From: Nitrospira sp.
Lineage (GTDB): Bacteria > Nitrospirota > JACRHL01
DNA length: 7,907 nt
Direction: 5' to 3'
Assembly (NCBI GenBank): GCA_026994095.1
Contig: JALWRU010000109.1
Span: forward strand, 1 to 7,907
The position numbers were made by a program, and so were the translations under genes. Below the pieces are notes generated by a model that saw nothing but the letters and a program-made list of their open reading frames with translations, made no database searches and was not told the DNA's origin. Below, in pieces: positions 7,472 to 7,907 of this stretch. Each line of letters begins with the position of its first letter. Position 1 is the stretch's first letter.

Positions 7472-7907
7472 AATTAACCGGATCTGAAATTCTGGTCGAA
7501 TGCCTCAAACGGGAGGGGGTCGATACCATCTTCGGGTATCCCGGTGGTGTGGTATTGGGTCTGTACGACTATCTGTATAAACAGACCGACGTACACCACA
7601 TCCTCTGTCGTCACGAGCAGGCCGCCATGCACATGGGTGAGGGGTACGCCCGCAGCACCGGCCGGGTGGGTACTGTGCTGGTGACCTCTGGTCCCGGTGC
7701 CACCAACACCATTACCGGGTTGACCGATGCGTTGATGGATTCGATTCCGTTGGTGGTCTTTACCGGGCAGGTGCCGACCAGTCTGATCGGTAACGACGCC
7801 TTTCAGGAGGCCGATATTGTTGGCACCACGATTTCGTGCACCAAATATAACTATCTGGTGACCGATGTGGCCGATCTGGCCGGAGTGATCAAAGAGGCGT
7901 ACCACAT
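7468..7907 (+). CDS. ilvB: Acetolactate synthase large subunit, first 146 codons (3' end outside window)
   Basis: The enzyme is thiamine-diphosphate dependent and condenses two pyruvates to acetolactate, or pyruvate with 2-ketobutyrate, the first common step of valine, leucine and isoleucine synthesis. The protein starts MKLTGSEILVECLKREGVDT, with FGYPGG (22-27), RHEQAAMHMGEGYAR (48-62, Glu50 as the catalytic glutamate that activates thiamine diphosphate), LVTSGPGATNTITGL (71-85), DSIPLVVFTGQV (91-102) and DAFQEADIVG (110-119). These fit IlvB/IlvI catalytic subunits. The choice among ilvB, ilvI and ilvG cannot be made from the N-terminus alone. The small regulatory subunit (ilvN/ilvH) would be expected beyond the right edge. 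The ribosome site is weak (ACGGG about 11 nt upstream), so coupling to the overlapping small ORF is plausible. It lies 155 nt after rplI on the same strand, with no strong promoter seen between. Confidence 0.93.
   Translation, partial: MKLTGSEILVECLKREGVDTIFGYPGGVVLGLYDYLYKQTDVHHILCRHEQAAMHMGEGYARSTGRVGTVLVTSGPGATNTITGLTDALMDSIPLVVFTGQVPTSLIGNDAFQEADIVGTTISCTKYNYLVTDVADLAGVIKEAYH

Noticed and set aside
7474..7905. Minus-strand open frame (143 codons) opposite the acetolactate synthase gene
   Set aside because: The plus strand encodes an unmistakable IlvB N-terminus; the minus frame is its shadow.

Overview
This window is a bacterial chromosomal replication-origin neighbourhood. A leftward block on the minus strand reads dnaA, dnaN, gyrB, gyrA (gyrA is cut by the left edge). 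A 557-bp gene-free segment (6180-6736) lies to the right of dnaA and carries DnaA boxes, an AT-rich core and inverted repeats. A rightward block on the plus strand holds rplI (ribosomal protein L9) and the start of an acetolactate synthase large-subunit gene (cut by the right edge). Every gene points away from the intergenic segment, as expected if replication starts there and the genes lie on the leading strands.

The organism looks like a proteobacterium in the broad sense. GyrB is 801 residues long and carries the roughly 165-residue insertion in the Toprim region that is typical of many Gram-negative GyrB proteins. GyrA has Thr at the position equivalent to E. coli Ser83. DnaA, however, is not close to the E. 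coli protein in domain IV. The dnaA-dnaN-gyrB-gyrA run without recF differs from the classical dnaA-dnaN-recF-gyrB order. A deep-branching lineage such as the Magnetococcales is possible, but this is a guess from general resemblance and no search was run.

Region by region: 1-1076 gyrA; 1077-1158 leader; 1159-3564 gyrB; 3565-3616 leader; 3617-4729 dnaN; 4730-4757 short spacer with a good Shine-Dalgarno; 4758-6179 dnaA with a TTG start; 6180-6350 dnaA control region (putative promoter, DnaA box, palindrome, and a leftward intrinsic terminator further upstream); 6351-6582 probable oriC core; 6583-6736 hairpins and the rplI promoter; 6737-7312 rplI with an unusual acidic tail; 7313-7467 stacked hairpins and a 27-codon upstream ORF that overlaps the next start; 7468-7907 ilvB-type gene.

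Functionally, DnaA opens the origin, the DnaN clamp tethers the polymerase, and gyrase (GyrA2GyrB2) removes the positive supercoils made by the forks. rplI and ilvB serve translation and branched-chain amino-acid synthesis and are there by position only. I see no unknown multi-gene system, mobile element or CRISPR array. The parts most worth a second look are the fine structure of the origin (three CTGTTAT heptamers, a perfect 10-bp inverted repeat round an AT-rich core, a possible DnaA-trio element), the terminator placed ahead of dnaA, the acidic L9 tail, and the structured leader of ilvB.
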